The translations under genes and the position numbers were made by a program. Source: Cupriavidus alkaliphilus (lineage in GTDB: Bacteria; Pseudomonadota; Gammaproteobacteria; Burkholderiales; Burkholderiaceae). Taken from it: 64,000 bases of DNA. The stretch is taken from assembly GCF_900094595.1 (NCBI RefSeq), contig NZ_FMAD01000009.1, positions 124,001-188,000 on the forward strand, in the 5' to 3' direction. Below are positions 1 through 9,149 of this stretch, one piece after another. How positions within the stretch are numbered: the stretch's first letter is position 1; each line of letters begins with the position of its first letter. The notes under the pieces are model-generated. The model saw only the letters and a program-made list of their open reading frames with translations. It was not told where the DNA came from and made no database searches.

Positions 1-408
1 AACCGCGACCGCGGCGCGCGCCCGTTCGGCGCCGTGCTGGTGCTCGACGGCGAAGCCGTCGCCACCGGCGTCAACGACATCGTTCACAGCCACGACCCCA
101 CCACCCATGCCGAGATGGAGGCGGTGCGCGCCGCCGCGCGCAAGCTGGGCCGGCCCGACCTGCGCGGCAGCGTGGTCTATGCCAGCGGCCACCCGTGCCC
201 GATGTGCCTGGCGGCGATGACCATGGCCGGGGTGCAAGCGGTCTACTACGCCTTCGACAACCAGGATGCCGCGCCCTACGGCATGTCGAGCGAGGCCGCC
301 TACCAGGCGCTGCGCCTGCCGCTCGACCCGCCGCCGCTACCGCTGACGCGGGTGGCGGTCGACCTCTCCGCCGCGCAGCTCTACGGCATGCGCCCGCGCC
401 GTGGCTGA
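1..408 (+). CDS. nucleoside deaminase, 5' end cut by window edge
   Basis: This is a cytidine/deoxycytidylate-deaminase-fold enzyme of the guanine deaminase/TadA-like nucleoside deaminase group, which hydrolytically deaminates a purine or related base in the cytosol. The frame is open from the first base and begins with a PFGAV stretch typical of residues about 25-35 of the family, so roughly 20-30 residues are missing upstream. The zinc site is complete: HAE at visible residues 36-38 supplies the His ligand and the proton-shuttling Glu, and PCPMC at 65-69 supplies the two Cys ligands. 135 residues are visible. The stop overlaps the GTG start of the following permease gene, so the two are probably co-transcribed. 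Substrate (guanine, cytosine or other) cannot be told from the visible part. Confidence 0.9.
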   Translation, partial: NRDRGARPFGAVLVLDGEAVATGVNDIVHSHDPTTHAEMEAVRAAARKLGRPDLRGSVVYASGHPCPMCLAAMTMAGVQAVYYAFDNQDAAPYGMSSEAAYQALRLPLDPPPLPLTRVAVDLSAAQLYGMRPRRG

Positions 409-1669
409 GGGCGCGCGCCCGCCGCGCCCTGCTCCACCGCGCTGGCTGGTGCTGGCGGCCGTGGCCGGCATCGGCCTGAACCTGCGGCCGTTCCTGACCG
501 CGGTCGGGCCGCTGGCGCCGGCCATCCGTGGCGGCACCGGCCTGAGCTACCAGGGCATGGCGTGGCTGACGCTGCTGCCAATGCTGCTGATGGGAGTGGG
601 CGCGTTCTTCGGCCCGGCGATCCGCGCGCGGCTGGGCGCACGCGCCGCGGTGCTGGGCGCGCTGGCCCTGCTGGGCGCCGGCTGCGCGCTGCGGCTGGGC
701 GTGGCCGGCGGGACCTGGCTGATCGCCTCGGCGGCGCTGTGCGGGCTGGGCGTGGCGGTGGTGCAGGCGGCGTGCCCGGGGCTGGTCAAGCAGGAGTTCC
801 CGGCGCGCGTGGCGCCGGTGATGGGACTGTATTCGGCCGCGCTAATGGGCGGCGGCGCTCTGGGCGCGCAGCTGTCGCCCTATGTGACCGAGCTGGCCGG
901 CAGCTGGCGCGAGGCGCTGGCGCTTTGGGCCGTGCCCGCGCTGGCGGCGCTGGCGCTGGCGTGGGTGGCGCTGCCGCGGGGGCCGGCCCGCGAGCAGGCA
1001 TTGGCGCCGGCCGCGCCGTCTGGGCGCCCGCCCATCGCCGCCGGCAAGACCCGCGCGCTGCTGCGGCGCCCGCGCACCTGGCTGCTGATGATCAGCTTCG
1101 GCGTGATGAACGGCGGCTATGCCTCGCTGGTGGCGTGGCTGGCGCCGTTCTACCAGAGCCATGGCTGGAGCGCGCCGGCCAGCGGCTCGCTGGTGGCGCT
1201 GATGGCGGTGGCGCAGGCCGCCGCGGCGCTGCTGCTGCCGACGCTGGCGGCGCGCCGCCTGGACCGGCGCGCGTGGATGGCGCTGGCGCTGGCCATGCAG
1301 GTTGCCGGCTTCGCCGGGCTGGCGCTGTGGCCGGAGGTCGCGCCGCACGCCTGGGCCGTGATCGGCGGCGCCGGCCTGGGCGGCTGCTTTGCGCTGTACC
1401 TGGTGGTGGCGCTGGACCACCTGCCCGACGCCGACAGCGCCGGCGCGCTGAGCGCGGTGATGCAGGGCGGCGGCTTCCTGCTAGCGTCGCTGGCACCGTG
1501 GATCACCGCCATGTTGCAGGCCCGCACCGGCAGCTTCGCCACGGGCTGGTGGTACCACCTGGCGTGCGCGGCGGTGGTCGGCGTGCTGACCATGCGGCTG
1601 GACCCGGCGCGCTACGGCGCGTCCTTTGCATTGCCGGCGCCCGCCGGCTGCGCGCGGCAGGCGGGATGA
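401..1669 (+). CDS. CynX/NimT-type MFS transporter
   Basis: A 422-residue inner-membrane protein with about 12 hydrophobic segments, resembling cyanate/2-nitroimidazole permeases of the major facilitator superfamily. The N-terminal helix contains the family-typical stretch NLRPFLTAVGP (about residues 27-37). The GTG start lies inside the end of the deaminase gene (8-bp overlap), which argues for translational coupling and suggests that the pair imports and deaminates a nitrogenous compound; that link is inference. The loop at about residues 190-215 is rich in Pro, Ala and Arg, as expected for the central cytoplasmic loop. The exact substrate is unknown; members of this family are often annotated as cyanate permeases without proof. 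Confidence 0.85.
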   Translation: MAEGARPPRPAPPRWLVLAAVAGIGLNLRPFLTAVGPLAPAIRGGTGLSYQGMAWLTLLPMLLMGVGAFFGPAIRARLGARAAVLGALALLGAGCALRLGVAGGTWLIASAALCGLGVAVVQAACPGLVKQEFPARVAPVMGLYSAALMGGGALGAQLSPYVTELAGSWREALALWAVPALAALALAWVALPRGPAREQALAPAAPSGRPPIAAGKTRALLRRPRTWLLMISFGVMNGGYASLVAWLAPFYQSHGWSAPASGSLVALMAVAQAAAALLLPTLAARRLDRRAWMALALAMQVAGFAGLALWPEVAPHAWAVIGGAGLGGCFALYLVVALDHLPDADSAGALSAVMQGGGFLLASLAPWITAMLQARTGSFATGWWYHLACAAVVGVLTMRLDPARYGASFALPAPAGCARQAG

Positions 1670-1738
1670 AACCGGCCCGGTCAAGCTGACGGCGCGCGGC
1701 AGATTCCAGGCTGGCCGTCAGCCGGCGCGAGCTGCAGG

Positions 1739-1876
1739 TCAGCGGGCCGGCGCGGCCTCCACCACGGCCGTGGCATCCGCCGGCGCCCGCTCCTGCGGCA
1801 GCGCGAACAAGGCCGCGGCGGGCGGCGACAGGCCCTGCAGCCATTGCAGGGCAAGCACGATAAGCATGACCGGCAT
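1739..1876 (-). CDS. small hypothetical membrane or secreted peptide, 45 aa
   Basis: A short reading frame with a strong Shine-Dalgarno sequence (GGAAGGAGG) five bases before an ATG. The product starts with a hydrophobic stretch (MPVMLIVLALQWLQGLSPPA) that could be a signal anchor, followed by a short acidic/Ala-rich tail. It is convergent with the MFS gene, and third positions are mostly G or C as in neighbouring genes. I do not recognise a family. The ribosome-binding site is the main reason to accept it; the frame is open further upstream, but that part has no ribosome-binding site. Confidence 0.5.
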   Translation of the reverse strand: MPVMLIVLALQWLQGLSPPAAALFALPQERAPADATAVVEAAPAR

Positions 1877-1968
1877 GGCGCCTCCTTCCCGCATCCGTGG
1901 CCACTTCTCACTGGTATAGCCCATCGCGTCCGGGCGGCGCCTCATGCCGACGCGCCGCATTGCCATTG

Positions 1969-1984
1969 CGTACCCGTTTCTGCG
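1969..1984 (+). repeat. dispersed iteron-like 16-mer (outlier 1)
   Basis: Exact copy of the origin iteron CGTACCCGTTTCTGCG, about 45 kb from the origin array and in the gap between two small genes. It lies upstream of the small lipoprotein gene at 2285 and does not overlap any gene I accept. Confidence 0.85.
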
Positions 1985-2284
1985 TGCCCGCCGGGGCCGG
2001 CCTGGACACCGTAGCGGCCGCACGCAGCCCGCCCGTCTTGCGAGATTTATTTCCCATGTAACGTCACATTACCTTCGACGCGGTGCGCGCGGGCCGATCG
2101 ACGGATCCGCCGTGTTGCCCGCAAAGCCTTGCCTGGCAAGGGTTTCCGGAGGGGCATGCGGGCGCTGCGGCGGCTGGCTCGAGCCGTCGCCCCATGTGAG
2201 ACAGGCTTACAAGTGCAAGCGCGCAGCGCGGCCGCCGGCCGCTACATTGAAGCCGTGTCCAACGCGATCCCGCCAGGAGCCAAG

Positions 2285-2404
2285 ATGAAACGAGCCCTCT
2301 CGCTGGTGGTGCTGCTGTCTACCACCGCCGCACTGCTTTCCGCCTGCATCGTGGTGCCCCCGCGCGGCGGCCCGCCGCCGCGCCACCACCATCACCACTA
2401 CTGA
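2285..2404 (+). CDS. small lipoprotein with His-rich C-terminus, 39 aa
   Basis: A 39-residue precursor: a basic start (MKR), a hydrophobic signal segment and the lipobox LSAC at about residues 18-21, so the mature peptide would start at Cys21 with a lipid anchor. The mature part is only about 19 residues: a Pro/Gly/Arg stretch and a run of five His followed by Tyr. AGGAG lies eight bases before the ATG. It is followed 28 bp downstream by another exported small protein in the same direction, likely one transcript. The His tail could bind metal ions, but nothing else supports that. Confidence 0.7.
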   Translation: MKRALSLVVLLSTTAALLSACIVVPPRGGPPPRHHHHHY

Positions 2405-2432
2405 ATTCCGCCACCGCCCAAAGGAGCCCTCC

Positions 2433-2750
2433 ATGAAACGCCAACTCCTGCTTGCTGCAGCCGTCCTTGCCACGGGCGGCGCCTTCGGACTGACCGCCCC
2501 TGCCGAAGCCCACCAGGCGCCGGTCGCCCGCGGCTACGGCCATCCGCCGCCGCCGCCGCGCTATGAGCCGCACCCGGCCGCGCGCCGCGGCCAGGTCTGG
2601 GTGCCGGGCCACTGGGAAGCGCGCGGCGGGCGCTACGCCTGGCGCGGCGGCTACTGGCAGCCGCAGCGCGTGGGCTACCGCTATGTGCCCGAGCGCTGGG
2701 TACGCGGCCCGCACGGCTGGGTCATGCGCCCGGGCCGCTGGGTACGCTGA
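2433..2750 (+). CDS. YXWXGXW-repeat exported protein, 105 aa
   Basis: The first 25 or so residues form a classical signal peptide ending in AEAHQ. The mature part contains several short aromatic/Gly repeats (for example YAWRGGYW and WVMRPGRW), matching the YXWXGXW repeat family found in small proteobacterial envelope proteins of unknown role. AAAGGAG precedes the ATG. It lies directly behind the small His-rich lipoprotein, and both encode tiny cell-envelope proteins. The downstream 700 bp contain no accepted gene, so this is likely the end of the transcript. Confidence 0.8.
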   Translation: MKRQLLLAAAVLATGGAFGLTAPAEAHQAPVARGYGHPPPPPRYEPHPAARRGQVWVPGHWEARGGRYAWRGGYWQPQRVGYRYVPERWVRGPHGWVMRPGRWVR

Positions 2751-3474
2751 GCCGGGCGGCCGGCGCCATCATCCCGCCGCGCGGCCTGCTCCCCACCGAT
2801 GGGTGGTGGCAAGCCCGTCGCGGCCGGTGGCGCCGGCGCCGCAGCGCTCAACCATGGTGGTAGCCGCGCCTCATCCAGATGCACTAGACCATGTGCGCGA
2901 CGTGCCGGCAAATCTGCCGGATTGATTTCACAACCAGCATTTCCGGGGCGCGTTTCATAATTGGAGCAGCACCGCTGATGGTGTATTCCGGACACCCCTC
3001 AATAGGGTTATAAAACCGTCATATCCGGCGAAAGATAATAGAATCTGTTTCAGATTTGCAACCAATTAAATTCTGAATGTCACATCGATGAAACCACCGG
3101 GAACGGCGCCAGCGCGGCGTTTCCGGAACTTGGCAGGTATAAATACGATGTATTTGAAAGGATTATGAAGGTCCTTTCATTCCCTCCTTCATTCCACCCC
3201 GTACCCCCTTGCTTGCATTCCCCTCCCCCACCCCATAAGATGAATTCCAACTGATTTAGGAGTAACAAGCACCCGGGTTCGGATTCGGGGTCATCCTTCC
3301 AGCCATGGGCAAGTTCCCGCCACAACAACGGAACCGCCCGGCATGGAAGCATGGGGGTCAGCCACAGAGCCAGTCACCAGTCACCAGCCAGCGCGGTGAC
3401 GGCGGTCCTGTCACGTCTTCCATACGCAAAGCGCCCCACAGTCCGCCCCCGGGTAAAAACGGGGAGTGAAGTCC
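2751..3474. other. intergenic region with AT-rich core ahead of the EPS regulator
   Basis: About 720 bp without a convincing gene. The middle part (roughly 2925-3250) is clearly more AT-rich than anything around it and contains stretches such as AGGTATAAATACGATG (near 3134) that could hold a promoter. This composition fits a regulatory region for the LuxR-type gene at 3475. Open frames here have poor codon use and no ribosome-binding site. Confidence 0.5.
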
Positions 3475-4455
3475 ATGAATGCGTTGCTGATCGAGGAGCA
3501 TCCGCTGCTCCGGCTCGGGCTGTTGCAAATGCTCGAGAACATCCAGGAATCCGCGCAGGTGGCGGCCATTGCACCCGCGGATATGGCCAGGCTGGACGCC
3601 CGGCACCAAAACGCCGACCTGCTCGTATTCGGCATGCCCGCCGACCCCGCGCCGGGCTGGGTGCTGCTGGAACAGGCCCGGCAGACGCTCGCGCCGCAAC
3701 GCATCCTGATCCTCGCCGACACCCTGCCCTTGCATGTGCCCACCGCGGACAGCGCGCGCGGCATCTGCGGCTGCCTGCCCAAGTCCGCCTCGCTGGCAGT
3801 GATCGAGGCTGCCATCCGCATGGCCGTGTCGGGCGTACAGGGGCTGCTCTTCACCGCCGAGACCGGCACCCTGCCGTCGGCATCGCGCTCGGCCATGCCC
3901 GCCACGCAGTCACTCGCCTCGGCTGCGCCGCTGCCGCTCAGCGCCGCGCATCCGGCCCAACCGCCGGGGGAGCAGCTGGCGCTGGCGTCCTGCGCCAGCA
4001 CCCCCCGCGCCGCCTTGCGTACCACCGTGGCGCTGCGCGACCTGACCGAGCTGCGGCCCGGCCAGCCGCTGTCCGCGGCGGCCCCGGCGGCGGTCTCACC
4101 CACACCCCCTGCCATGCCGCTGACCGAGGAAGAACCCGGCTACGACGAGGCTGAGATGCTGAAGATTACGCCGCGCCAGTACGAGGTGCTGGTGCTGCTG
4201 GCGCGCGGCTATCCGATCAAGACCGTCAGCCGCATGCTCAACATTTCGGTGGCGACGGTGAAGAGCCACGCCTGCACGCTGTACCAGCGGCTCAAGGTGC
4301 GCAACAAGGGCGAGGCGGTCTACGCCGCCCTGCAGCGCGGCGCCACGCTGGAATGGGTCAGCGGCGACGAACGCATCACGCGCGAAACCAATGGCGCCGG
4401 GGTAGCGCCAAGGCGCAACGAGCCGCCGTGCCAGGCGGTCAGGCCGGTGGTCTGA
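3475..4455 (+). CDS. LuxR-type regulator with degenerate receiver domain (EPS locus, left end)
   Basis: A 326-residue transcription factor: a receiver-like domain (residues about 1-125), a long Ala/Pro-rich linker (130-225) and a LuxR helix-turn-helix near 230-290 (ITPRQYEVLVLLARGYPIKT, then SVATVKSH). The start at 3475 is preceded by GGGGAG; an in-frame GTG at 3466 lies too close to it. The receiver lacks normal phosphorylation residues: the acidic pair is EE in IEEHPLLR, and the phospho-Asp position reads LLVFGMPAD with no Asp. The Lys of the CLPKS motif is kept. Its closest relative in the window is the gene at 39915-40760. It is first in line before the EPS genes and probably controls them without a kinase. 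Confidence 0.85.
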   Translation: MNALLIEEHPLLRLGLLQMLENIQESAQVAAIAPADMARLDARHQNADLLVFGMPADPAPGWVLLEQARQTLAPQRILILADTLPLHVPTADSARGICGCLPKSASLAVIEAAIRMAVSGVQGLLFTAETGTLPSASRSAMPATQSLASAAPLPLSAAHPAQPPGEQLALASCASTPRAALRTTVALRDLTELRPGQPLSAAAPAAVSPTPPAMPLTEEEPGYDEAEMLKITPRQYEVLVLLARGYPIKTVSRMLNISVATVKSHACTLYQRLKVRNKGEAVYAALQRGATLEWVSGDERITRETNGAGVAPRRNEPPCQAVRPVV

Positions 4456-4540
4456 TGCCGGCCTGAAGGTTTTGCCGCGCGCCGCGCCCGCACAGACGGG
4501 CCGGCGCCAAGCCGGCGCTTGCCGGACGGGAGGGGTCATC

Positions 4541-5494
4541 ATGCAAGCAAGCACGTTCTTGCCCAGCTTTTCCGTGTGCGTCAGCACGCGCGACCATCCG
4601 GACGGATTGCGCCGGACCTTGCAGTCGATCGCGGCGTCGACCACGCCGCCGCACCAGCTGATCGTCTGCGACGACAGCAGCCACGACGCCACGCGCGCGC
4701 TGATGCGCGACGCCTACCCCGACATCCCCTGCCTGGACGGTCCACGGCGCGGCGCCGCCGCCAGCCGCAACCGCCTGCTGCGCGCGGCCACCGGCACCCA
4801 TGTGCTGTTTCTGGACGACCACGCCACGCTGGGCCCGACCTTCCTGCAGCAGATGGGCGAGCGCCTCGCCGACGACTTCATCTACCGGGTCGCCGCGGGC
4901 GGCAACGCCGACGCGCTGGTGCTGACCGGCACGGCGATGCGCGCCGGCGAATGCCTGCGGCCGCAGCGCGAGGATTTCCTGGGGCAGCCGTTGCGCCAGC
5001 CGCCGCGCCGTGGCGCGCGGGCGCGGCCGCTGTGCGCGGTGGTGCTGCCAAGCACGGTATTCCCGCGCGCGCTGCTGGAGCGGCTGCCGTTCGACGAATG
5101 CCTCGATGCCGACTACGACGTCGCCGACCTGACCGGACGCGCGGTCTACGGCTGCGGCTGCCGTATCGAGCTGATTCCCAGCGCGGTCAATCAGCTCGAC
5201 GCCCAGCGGCCGCCGCCCTGCGCCGGAAGCCCGGCCGCCGATGCCGCGCGCATGGTCACGATGCTGCACCGGTACTGGCGCAGCCAGCACCGCCACGACA
5301 AGGCCGCGCTGTTCATGATGCTGGCGTTGCCGCACAACCTGGGGCACCACCTGCACCGCAGCGGCTGGCGCGGCGTGGCGCCGTTCTGGGCCACCACGCG
5401 CCTGCTGTGGCAGCACTTGCGGCTTGCGCCCGGCCATGACGCCACCGCAGAGCGCGCCGGCGCCGAGGTCACGACACCGATGCCGCGCACCTGA
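4541..5494 (+). CDS. family 2 glycosyltransferase
   Basis: A 317-residue GT-A enzyme that adds a sugar from a nucleotide donor to the lipid-linked EPS repeat on the cytoplasmic side. The N-terminal strand FSVCVSTRDHPDGLRRTLQS and the acidic motif VCDDSSHDATR (about 43-53) are typical of GT2; a second acidic site, LFLDDHATLGP, follows at about 90. GGACGGGAGGGG precedes the ATG, which is why I chose it over upstream in-frame starts. The C-terminal region (about 240-300) is Arg/His-rich with amphipathic helices and may bind the membrane. The gene is 85 bp behind the LuxR-type regulator. Its sugar specificity cannot be read from the sequence. Confidence 0.82.
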   Translation: MQASTFLPSFSVCVSTRDHPDGLRRTLQSIAASTTPPHQLIVCDDSSHDATRALMRDAYPDIPCLDGPRRGAAASRNRLLRAATGTHVLFLDDHATLGPTFLQQMGERLADDFIYRVAAGGNADALVLTGTAMRAGECLRPQREDFLGQPLRQPPRRGARARPLCAVVLPSTVFPRALLERLPFDECLDADYDVADLTGRAVYGCGCRIELIPSAVNQLDAQRPPPCAGSPAADAARMVTMLHRYWRSQHRHDKAALFMMLALPHNLGHHLHRSGWRGVAPFWATTRLLWQHLRLAPGHDATAERAGAEVTTPMPRT

Positions 5495-5601
5495 TCCGTG
5501 GCGCAGCGCCCACACGGCAGGCCGCCGTTGTGTGGGGTAGCAGACGGTGCGGCGCCGCAACGCGGCGCTACAGTCGCCCCACTTGCTAACGGATCAGAGC
5601 C

Positions 5602-6813
5602 ATGGGCGCAAACGAGCTGGACACACTCGGTCATATCACCGCCACCGGGCCGGAACGAGCCGGGCCGCGCGGGCGCAACGGCGTCCGGCGTGCGCTGATC
5701 ACGGGCATCACCGGGCAGGATGGCTCCTACCTGTGCGAACTGCTGCTGGGCAAGGGCTATGAAGTGCACGGCATCAAGCGGCGCAGTTCGCTGTTCAACA
5801 CCGAGCGCATCGACCACCTGTACCAGGATCCGCAGGCGCAGGAGCGCCGGCTGATCCTGCACCACGGCGACATGACCGACACCGCCAGCCTGGTGCGCGT
5901 GGTGCAGCAGTCGCAGCCCGACGAGATCTACAACCTCGCCGCGCAGAGCCACGTGCAGGTCTCGTTCGAAGAGCCCGAATACACCGCCAACACCGACGCC
6001 ATCGGCACGCTGCGCCTGCTCGAGGCGATCCGCATCCTGGGCATGGAAAAGCTCACGCGCTTCTACCAGGCCTCCACCTCCGAACTCTACGGGCTGGTGC
6101 AGGAGATCCCGCAGAAGGAAACCACGCCGTTCTATCCGCGCAGTCCGTATGCCGCGGCCAAGCTCTATGCCTACTGGATCACGGTGAACTACCGCGAGGC
6201 CTATGGCATGTACGCCTGCAACGGCATCCTGTTCAACCATGAAAGCCCGGTGCGCGGCGAGACCTTCGTCACCCGCAAGATCACGCGCGCGATCGCGCGC
6301 ATCGCGCTGGGACTGCAGGAAACGCTGTACCTGGGCAATCTGTCGGCGCTGCGCGACTGGGGCCATGCGCGCGACTACGTCGAGATGCAGTGGCTGATGC
6401 TGCAGCAGGCGGCGGCCGAGGACTTCGTCATCGCCAGCGGCGAGCAGCACAGCGTGCGCGAGTTCGTGCAGCGCGCGGCGCGCGAGCTGGGCATCACCAT
6501 CACCTTCCATGGCAGCGGCGTCGACGAGGTCGGCATCGTCGAGCATGTCGATCCGCCCGCGCGCGGCGGCGGCATCGCACCGGCGTGCAAGCCTGGCGAG
6601 ATCGTGGTGCGGGTCGATCCGCGCTACTTCCGCCCGACCGAGGTGGAAACCCTGCTCGGCGATGCCAGCCGCGCGCGCGAGCGCCTGGGCTGGAGCCCGC
6701 GCATCGGCTTTGCCGAACTGGTCCGGGAAATGATCGAGGCCGACTACGCCGCGGCGCGCCGCGACGCGCTGGTCAGGCTGGCCGGCTTCCAGGCCTTCAA
6801 CCATCTTGAGTAG
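5602..6813 (+). CDS. gmd: GDP-mannose 4,6-dehydratase
   Basis: Converts GDP-D-mannose to GDP-4-keto-6-deoxymannose, the first step to GDP-L-fucose. The short-chain dehydrogenase fold is clear: the NADP-binding motif GITGQDGSY lies near residue 35, and the catalytic YxxxK is in [12 protein letters not shown]. The conserved [18 protein letters not shown] block is typical of Gmd. At 403 residues it is about 30 longer than E. coli Gmd because of a Gly/Arg-rich N-terminal extension; no better start exists before the core. The next gene, fcl, completes the pathway 28 bp downstream, and manC at 28736 supplies GDP-mannose. The 20 N-terminal residues may be wrongly included. Confidence 0.95.
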   Translation: MGANELDTLGHITATGPERAGPRGRNGVRRALITGITGQDGSYLCELLLGKGYEVHGIKRRSSLFNTERIDHLYQDPQAQERRLILHHGDMTDTASLVRVVQQSQPDEIYNLAAQSHVQVSFEEPEYTANTDAIGTLRLLEAIRILGMEKLTRFYQASTSELYGLVQEIPQKETTPFYPRSPYAAAKLYAYWITVNYREAYGMYACNGILFNHESPVRGETFVTRKITRAIARIALGLQETLYLGNLSALRDWGHARDYVEMQWLMLQQAAAEDFVIASGEQHSVREFVQRAARELGITITFHGSGVDEVGIVEHVDPPARGGGIAPACKPGEIVVRVDPRYFRPTEVETLLGDASRARERLGWSPRIGFAELVREMIEADYAAARRDALVRLAGFQAFNHLE

Positions 6814-6841
6814 CCGCGTGCACGGCCACCGCGAGGATCCC

Positions 6842-7834
6842 ATGAACCAGGCCCTGGCAGCGCGCCCGCGCATCTTTGTCGCCGGCCATCGCGGCATGGT
6901 CGGCTCGGCCATCGAGCGTGCGTTGCGCGCGCAGGGCGGCGCCGACATCGTCACGCGCACGCACCTCGAGCTGGACCTGTGCGACCAGGCGCAGGTGCAG
7001 GCGTTCTTCGCCAGCCAGCGCATCGACGCGGTCTACCTGGCCGCCGCGCGGGTCGGCGGCATCCATGCCAACCACACCTACCCGGCCGAGTTCATCCAAC
7101 AGAACCTCGCCATCGCCACCAACGTGATCCATGCCGCCTGGCAGGCCGGCGTGCGGCGGCTGCTGTTTCTGGGATCGAGCTGCATCTACCCGCGGCTGGC
7201 GCCGCAGCCGATTCCCGAAGCCGCGCTGCTGACCGGCGCGCTGGAGCCGACCAACGCGCCCTACGCCATCGCCAAGATCGCCGGCATCATGCTGTGCGAC
7301 AGCTACAACCGCCAGTACGGCACCGATTACCGCTGCGTGATGCCGACCAACCTCTATGGGCCCGGCGACAACTACCACCCCGCCAACAGCCATGTGATAC
7401 CCGGACTGGTGCGCCGCTTCCACGACGCCCGTCTGGCCGGCAGCCCGCGCGTGTCGGTGTGGGGCACCGGCAAGCCCTTGCGCGAATTCCTGCACGCGGA
7501 CGACCTGGCGCGTGCCTGCCTGCATGTGATGGCGCTGTCCGCACCGGCCTACCGCGAGGCCGCGCCCGCGGGCTTGCTCAACGTCGGCAGCGACGACGAG
7601 GTCTCGATCGGCGCGCTGGCGGCACTGGTGGCGCAGGTCACCGGCTATCGCGGCACCATCGCTTTCGAAACCGACAAGCCCGACGGCACGCCGCGCAAGC
7701 GCCTCGACAGCAGCGCCATCATGCGCACCGGCTGGCGCCCGCGCATTGCGCTGCGCGACGGCCTGCGCGGCGTCTACGAAGAGGCCTGCCGCACCGGCAC
7801 CTTGCGCGGCGGCATCGCGGCCGCGCTGGCCTGA
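6842..7834 (+). CDS. fcl: GDP-L-fucose synthase
   Basis: Epimerase-reductase (GER) that turns GDP-4-keto-6-deoxymannose into GDP-L-fucose in the cytosol. The nucleotide-binding motif [10 protein letters not shown] is near residue 15, the SSCIYP block carries the catalytic Ser, and YxxxK is in [11 protein letters not shown]. 330 residues is slightly longer than E. coli Fcl (321). The ATG at 6842 follows GAGGATCCC; an upstream TTG at 6806 would overlap gmd and is less likely. The identity as fcl rather than a GDP-rhamnose reductase rests on the [16 protein letters not shown] block. The pair indicates that the polymer contains L-fucose. Confidence 0.95.
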   Translation: MNQALAARPRIFVAGHRGMVGSAIERALRAQGGADIVTRTHLELDLCDQAQVQAFFASQRIDAVYLAAARVGGIHANHTYPAEFIQQNLAIATNVIHAAWQAGVRRLLFLGSSCIYPRLAPQPIPEAALLTGALEPTNAPYAIAKIAGIMLCDSYNRQYGTDYRCVMPTNLYGPGDNYHPANSHVIPGLVRRFHDARLAGSPRVSVWGTGKPLREFLHADDLARACLHVMALSAPAYREAAPAGLLNVGSDDEVSIGALAALVAQVTGYRGTIAFETDKPDGTPRKRLDSSAIMRTGWRPRIALRDGLRGVYEEACRTGTLRGGIAAALA

Positions 7835-7857
7835 CCCCGAGCGCGCGCGGAGCGGCC

Positions 7858-9108
7858 ATGAAGATCCTGATCTACTGCCAGAACTACGCGCCCGAACTGA
7901 CCGGCATCGGCAAGTACACCGGCGAGCAGGCGCAATGGCTGGCCGCGCGCGGGCATGAGGTGCGCGTGGTCTGCGCCCCGCCGTACTACCCCGCATGGCG
8001 CGTCGGCGACGGCTACAGCGCCTGGCGCTATACGCGCGAGACGCACGGCGGCGTGACGGTCTACCGCGCCCCGGTGTGGGTGCCGCGCAAACCGTCCGGA
8101 CTGCTGCGCATCCTGCACCTGATGAGCTTTGCGCTGAGCAGCATGCCGTGCATGGCGGCACAGCTGCGCTGGCGTCCCGACGTGATCTTCGCGGTCGAGC
8201 CCACGCTGATGTGCAGCCCGGCGGCGCTGCTGCTGGGCAGCTGCACGCGCGCGCGCACCTGGCTGCATGTGCAGGACCTGGAAGTCGATGCCGCGTTCGC
8301 GCTGGGGGTGCTGCGCCATCCGCTGCTGCGCCGCCTGGCCACGCGCATGGAGCGCGCGCTGACCACGCGCTACCACCGCGTCTCGACTATCTCGCAGGCA
8401 ATGGCGGAGGCGCTGCGCGCCAAGGGCGTCAGCCCCGCGCGCCTGCAGCTGCTGCCCAACTGGGCCGACCTGCACGAGGCCCCGGCCGACGCGGCGCTGG
8501 CGTTCCGGCACGGCCTTGGCATTCCCGCCGACGCGGTGATCGCGCTGTACGCCGGCAACATGGGCAACAAGCAGGGCCTGGAAGTGCTCGCCGATGCCGC
8601 CCAGGCGCTGCAGGGCCACCCGCGCATCCACATGGTGCTGTGCGGCGACGGCAGCGGCCGCGCCGCGCTGCAGGCACGCTGCGCCGGCCTGGCACGCGTG
8701 CATTTCCTGCCGCTGCAGCCCCAGGCGCAGTTCCACGCCATGATGGCGGCCGCGGACATGCACCTGCTGCCGCAGCGCGCCGATGCCGCCGACCTGGTGA
8801 TGCCGTCCAAGCTTACCGGCATGCTGGCGAGCCGGCGCGCGGTCATTGCCACCGCGCAGCCCGATACCGAGCTGGGCCGCCTGGTGGCCCGCGTGGGCGT
8901 GCTGGTGCCGCCCGGCGACGCCAGCGCGCTGGCGCACGCCATTGCCACCCTCGCCTGCCAGCCGCAGCGGCGCGCCATGCATGCCGCCGGGGGCCGTGCC
9001 TGGGCCGAAGCCCATCTCGGCCGCGACGCGGTGCTGGCGCAACTGGAATGCGCACTGCAGGCACTGGTATCGCCGCCTGCCGCGCAAGACGCCTCCGCGG
9101 TGGCCTGA
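7858..9108 (+). CDS. wcaI: WcaI-like glycosyltransferase (GT4)
   Basis: A 416-residue GT-B enzyme resembling colanic acid WcaI, which adds a sugar (often fucose) during repeat-unit assembly. The N-terminus MKILIYCQNYAPELTGIGKY is a close match to the WcaI family, followed by CAPPYYPAWRVGDGYSAWRY. The C-terminal nucleotide-sugar domain has the glycine-rich ALYAGNMGNKQGLE turn, and the acidic site is represented by DLVMPSKLTGML. Its position directly after gmd-fcl is the same as in colanic acid loci, consistent with use of GDP-fucose; this is inference. It starts 24 bp after fcl stops. Confidence 0.88.
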   Translation: MKILIYCQNYAPELTGIGKYTGEQAQWLAARGHEVRVVCAPPYYPAWRVGDGYSAWRYTRETHGGVTVYRAPVWVPRKPSGLLRILHLMSFALSSMPCMAAQLRWRPDVIFAVEPTLMCSPAALLLGSCTRARTWLHVQDLEVDAAFALGVLRHPLLRRLATRMERALTTRYHRVSTISQAMAEALRAKGVSPARLQLLPNWADLHEAPADAALAFRHGLGIPADAVIALYAGNMGNKQGLEVLADAAQALQGHPRIHMVLCGDGSGRAALQARCAGLARVHFLPLQPQAQFHAMMAAADMHLLPQRADAADLVMPSKLTGMLASRRAVIATAQPDTELGRLVARVGVLVPPGDASALAHAIATLACQPQRRAMHAAGGRAWAEAHLGRDAVLAQLECALQALVSPPAAQDASAVA

Positions 9109-9149
9109 GCGCCGCCGCGGCCAACGCAACGCCCAAGGGGGAACCCGAC

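Noticed and set aside
3080..3352. A reverse open frame of 90 residues in the AT-rich gap
   Set aside because: Poor codon bias, no ribosome-binding site and low-complexity composition; the stretch looks regulatory.
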